A DNA stretch of 62,915 nucleotides from Verrucomicrobium sp. BvORR034 (GTDB taxonomy: Bacteria > Verrucomicrobiota > Verrucomicrobiia > Verrucomicrobiales > Verrucomicrobiaceae): the NCBI RefSeq assembly GCF_000739635.1, contig NZ_BATQ01000020.1, positions 1 through 62,915 on the forward strand. Reading direction: 5' to 3'. Shown here one piece after another: positions 60,205 to 62,915 of the stretch (positions within the stretch are counted from its first letter, which is position 1; every line of letters starts with the position of its first letter). The translations under genes and the position numbers were made by a program. Below the pieces are notes generated by a model. It was not told the origin of the DNA, did no database searches, and saw only the letters and a list, made by a program, of their open reading frames with translations.

Positions 60205-62915
60205 ATGTCCGCCCAATATCTGATTTTGTGCAGCCTTTTGGGGCTGGGAGCGCCCTTGCTCCCGGCCAAGACACCCGCAGAGGAACTTGCAGAGGTCGAG
60301 GAACGGTACGCCCAGAATGAGTCGGAGTGGGCGGATTCCATTGTCCGCAAGATCCTCGGCAATACTGATGCTGGGATTGAGTTGTGGAAGAAGGCGATAG
60401 AGGCGCAGGTGAAGGCTGGCCGCGTGGTGGATGCTGCCAATAACGCGGAGGCCCTGATGCTGCGGTGTAAAGGATCAGCCCTGCAGGCGGAGGGCAAGGC
60501 GATCTATGACGGCGTGCTGCGGCAAATGGAGGTGGAACTCGACCGCTTTCTAGCCCTGAAGACCTGGGGGGATGTGGACAAAAGCGCCAACTGGTTCCGC
60601 GGGGAGCTTGCGAAGCTGATGCCCCGCATGGTGCGAGTGAATCCGGTCAAGACCAGGAAGGCGCTGGCACTGGCAGTAGTGTTGTTGCAACAGAGCCCCG
60701 AGGAGGTGGCCCGAAAGCAGAGCAACCGGCCGCGAGGGAGCTACAGCGATTTCCTGGCCCAGTTGGGAAACTCTCCAGAACTCACGGACGATGTGTTTCA
60801 GTTGGCGGAAAAGGAGGGGCTGATACGCGACAGGAGCTGGGTAACAAGCTATCAAAGCCATATGGCCAGCCAAGAGGCCTGGAGGGATGAAACGCACGTG
60901 CGTACTGTGTTCTCTTCGACTCCTTTTGTGGCGGACGTCAGGGAATTTAAAGACCTGTTCCTTGGCGACAGTACTCTGGTGGGGATGCTGATCAACCGCC
61001 TGCGGTGGAGTGATGATCGCGCGCTCAAAGGCATCGTCCTTCGTGATCTGGAGGCCCGGAATCCCCGGACATTTGGTGCGGAGCTGGTGGAGGCGATGCT
61101 GGTGGAAGACAGTCAGGGCACGTTGATGAAGGCGTTCTTGGAGCGCAGGAAGCAGGATCTGTCTCTGTTGAGCCCTCAATCGGCGGCCGTGGTGGTGGCG
61201 TTGATTGCTTCGAAGTTCAATCAGATTGCTGTACCCGTCCCTCTCTCGCCCGAATGGGCAGACCACATGAAACCTCTGCTGGAAGCTGAGTCCACGTACT
61301 TGGAGGAGGTGATGACCCCTTGGCGGAAGGAGGCTGTGTCCGAGATCATAAACCGGGGTTATGAGACCGCCCTGAATGAGGTGGTGTGGATTTTCCGGAG
61401 AACGGCATGCCGGGATCAGGAGAAGGCCGTGTTGTTCCTTGAACAGGCTGTCAAGCTGGCAAGAGCCCATGAGGCGGCATTTGGCGATCAGTTTTCCGCC
61501 GCCCTCATGCGCAAGGCCATGTCAATTCCTGAAACTCTGGCCCGCGTGATGAAGATCGCGGAAAGGGAAGGCCTTGGGGCGGGTGGTGGGGGACGTTCAG
61601 GCACGGTGTCTGCTGGGTTGAACCTCGATGAAGTGATGCGGGATCCGCAGCGGTTGGTGGCCTATCTCGACGCGGCGGGTCTGTTGGGAGACGTGAAAAA
61701 GTTTACGGCGGGGTGGCGGCCGGATGAACCGTTCGAGCACGGGGTGATGCAGCGGCTGGCGACCCAGCTTCCCGGACGCAAGGACGTTGCAGATGGGGTG
61801 TGCAAGCTGCTGGCACAGCGGCAGCCACGCACCTTTGGCACGGAGGTGGTGCTCATGCTGTTGACTCCCGCAGGCGATTTGGGGCTGCCGCGTGTGTTGC
61901 GTGACTACCAGGGTGAGATCTCGGCACTGCCGGCGGACTTGCAGGGGGAAATGGCCCGCTTTGGCATGGCACTCTGTCGCGATCTGGGCGGCCTCGCTCA
62001 AGCCCTGCCCAATTCGGCAGCGGCTTTGAAAGCGCGTCAGGCGGAGCTCCAGTCAGCGGCAACTCAAGACATAGAGAAGATACTGAATGCGACGGACGCG
62101 AAACAGTACTTCGCCCAGATCCCTGGAGGGTATCCTTATGTGAGGCAGCTAATGAGCGATCCGTCTGAGCAAATGGTGCAAACGGCAAAGTCGCTCGCGG
62201 TCGTTGCCGAGTTCGATGCAAAGAAAGCGGGTGCCGCATTCAAGAAGTACACCGAGATGCTGGCTGCTGCCGATCCCATGCGGGTGCAGCCGGATCAACG
62301 GATCAACTTCAGTCCGACTGGGCCATGGCTGGCCGTCTGTCTGGGGCATCCCAGCCTCCTGCGTTGGGTGAACGAAGCTGTCCTGGCGATCAGCCGGAAT
62401 GAGAACTATTTTTGGAACAAATGCGTAGACGACTCGCTCTTTCCTGACCGGGCTTTCGCGAGCCTTCGAACCACCGCGCAGCTCTTGAAGAATCACGAGC
62501 TGCTCGTGGCCGCAACTGACTTCGCCCCGATGGTGTGGGGGCAACGCCGGAGCACGTTGCAGACGGTCGTCACGAAGCTGCGCAACCAGCCTCCTGCGCT
62601 CAAAGACGAACTGGTGAAGCACTTGCAATCCCGAGGCACGTTGAACTTTGGTGAAATGGTGATCGTGGCTGCCTGCCTGCCCAATTGGAAAAGCGGGACG
62701 GATCTCCTCCGATCCAAAGAGTCTGAGATGGCCTTGCTGTCCCCTCCGGTCCGCCAGGTAGTGCAGGAGGTGTTTGGAGCTTCCAGTACTGGAGGAGGGC
62801 CCGGGGGGGCTCCACCAACAACAACTTCCATGGGAGGTGGGAGCAGCGGATCTCCAGCGGGATGGCCGGGATCTGGTTCTGCTGATGAAACGGTGTCTGC
62901 CGAGGAAGTGGAAAA
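60205..62915 (+). CDS. Giant exported helical repeat protein, paralog of the preceding gene (3' end outside window)
   Basis: The ATG at 60205 opens a frame that runs off the window after about 903 codons. A signal peptide (YLILCSLLGLGAPLLPAK) is followed by helical sequence. Three modules recur with landmarks at Pro191, Pro442 and Pro716 (PELTDDVFQLAEKEGL, IPETLARVMKIAEREGL, HPSLLRWVNEAVLAIS) and FG at 290, 544 and 815 (NPRTFGAELVEAML, QPRTFGTEVVLMLL, LNFGEMVIVAACL). Positions nearly equal those of the upstream gene, and LPADL and A.GLLG blocks are shared. The end has a Gly/Pro/Ser-rich linker from about residue 858. No known family was recognised; it is 78 bp after the previous gene. Confidence 0.75.
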   Translation, partial: MSAQYLILCSLLGLGAPLLPAKTPAEELAEVEERYAQNESEWADSIVRKILGNTDAGIELWKKAIEAQVKAGRVVDAANNAEALMLRCKGSALQAEGKAIYDGVLRQMEVELDRFLALKTWGDVDKSANWFRGELAKLMPRMVRVNPVKTRKALALAVVLLQQSPEEVARKQSNRPRGSYSDFLAQLGNSPELTDDVFQLAEKEGLIRDRSWVTSYQSHMASQEAWRDETHVRTVFSSTPFVADVREFKDLFLGDSTLVGMLINRLRWSDDRALKGIVLRDLEARNPRTFGAELVEAMLVEDSQGTLMKAFLERRKQDLSLLSPQSAAVVVALIASKFNQIAVPVPLSPEWADHMKPLLEAESTYLEEVMTPWRKEAVSEIINRGYETALNEVVWIFRRTACRDQEKAVLFLEQAVKLARAHEAAFGDQFSAALMRKAMSIPETLARVMKIAEREGLGAGGGGRSGTVSAGLNLDEVMRDPQRLVAYLDAAGLLGDVKKFTAGWRPDEPFEHGVMQRLATQLPGRKDVADGVCKLLAQRQPRTFGTEVVLMLLTPAGDLGLPRVLRDYQGEISALPADLQGEMARFGMALCRDLGGLAQALPNSAAALKARQAELQSAATQDIEKILNATDAKQYFAQIPGGYPYVRQLMSDPSEQMVQTAKSLAVVAEFDAKKAGAAFKKYTEMLAAADPMRVQPDQRINFSPTGPWLAVCLGHPSLLRWVNEAVLAISRNENYFWNKCVDDSLFPDRAFASLRTTAQLLKNHELLVAATDFAPMVWGQRRSTLQTVVTKLRNQPPALKDELVKHLQSRGTLNFGEMVIVAACLPNWKSGTDLLRSKESEMALLSPPVRQVVQEVFGASSTGGGPGGAPPTTTSMGGGSSGSPAGWPGSGSADETVSAEEVE

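Noticed and set aside
1-62915. CRISPR arrays, tRNA and rRNA genes
   Set aside because: No regularly spaced direct repeats, tRNA cloverleaf or rRNA sequence was recognised by eye; a tRNAscan/Infernal run would be needed to exclude short RNAs.

Overview
The window looks like a high-GC chromosome segment from a bacterium of the phylum Verrucomicrobia (Verrucomicrobium/Prosthecobacter/Roseimicrobium type). This is inferred from gene content: sulfatases with formylglycine motifs, a DUF1592-DUF1552 pair with a fused cytochrome c/PA14 region, a fused CcoN-CcoO oxidase, many Tat/lipoprotein signals, an RHS toxin module and abundant palindromic REP-like repeats. No rRNA, tRNA or CRISPR array was recognised.

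Layout. 1-7.8 kb is an accessory zone: the 3' end of an RHS polymorphic-toxin gene with a lipoprotein partner, an IS4-like transposase remnant, RHS debris, a Y1/RAYT transposase, orphan lipoproteins, an ADP-ribosyltransferase with a small acidic upstream gene, a collapsed second copy of it, and several REP-like arrays. 7.8-20.9 kb is a respiratory island: divergent D-lactate dehydrogenase, then ccoS, ccoNO, a ccoQ-like gene, monoheme ccoP, ccoG, a 53-aa membrane ORF, a SafE/DsbD-like membrane protein, ccoI, a tandem universal stress protein, a FixL-like heme-PAS histidine kinase, a NarL-type response regulator and an AraC regulator. It reads as an oxygen-sensing, microaerobic respiration unit.

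21-31.5 kb holds two sulfatases, comF and DUF2851 on the minus strand, then an AttEFGH-like ABC exporter with a CrtC/AttH lipocalin-like protein. Two copies of a roughly 185-bp imperfect palindrome lie at 21.0 and 31.5 kb. 31.8-43.4 kb is mixed: DUF3500, lipoproteins, a methyltransferase, cupin, sugar porter, His-rich lipoprotein, APC permease, diacylglycerol kinase, and a minus-strand group of small genes including two tandem DUF4375 genes and one broken gene. 43.5-51 kb is mostly housekeeping: glcD, serine acetyltransferase, SprT-like, manC-type guanylyltransferase, ruvX, truA, a HAD phosphatase and a VapBC-like pair.

51.1-62.9 kb is the most unusual part. A DUF1592/PA14 cytochrome and a DUF1552 protein are followed by two very large exported helical proteins, about 1,700 aa (split by a one-base frameshift in a G run) and more than 900 aa (running off the window). 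I recognise no family for them. By direct reading they are paralogs: each has three copies of a roughly 250-270-residue module with the same landmark motifs at nearly the same positions.
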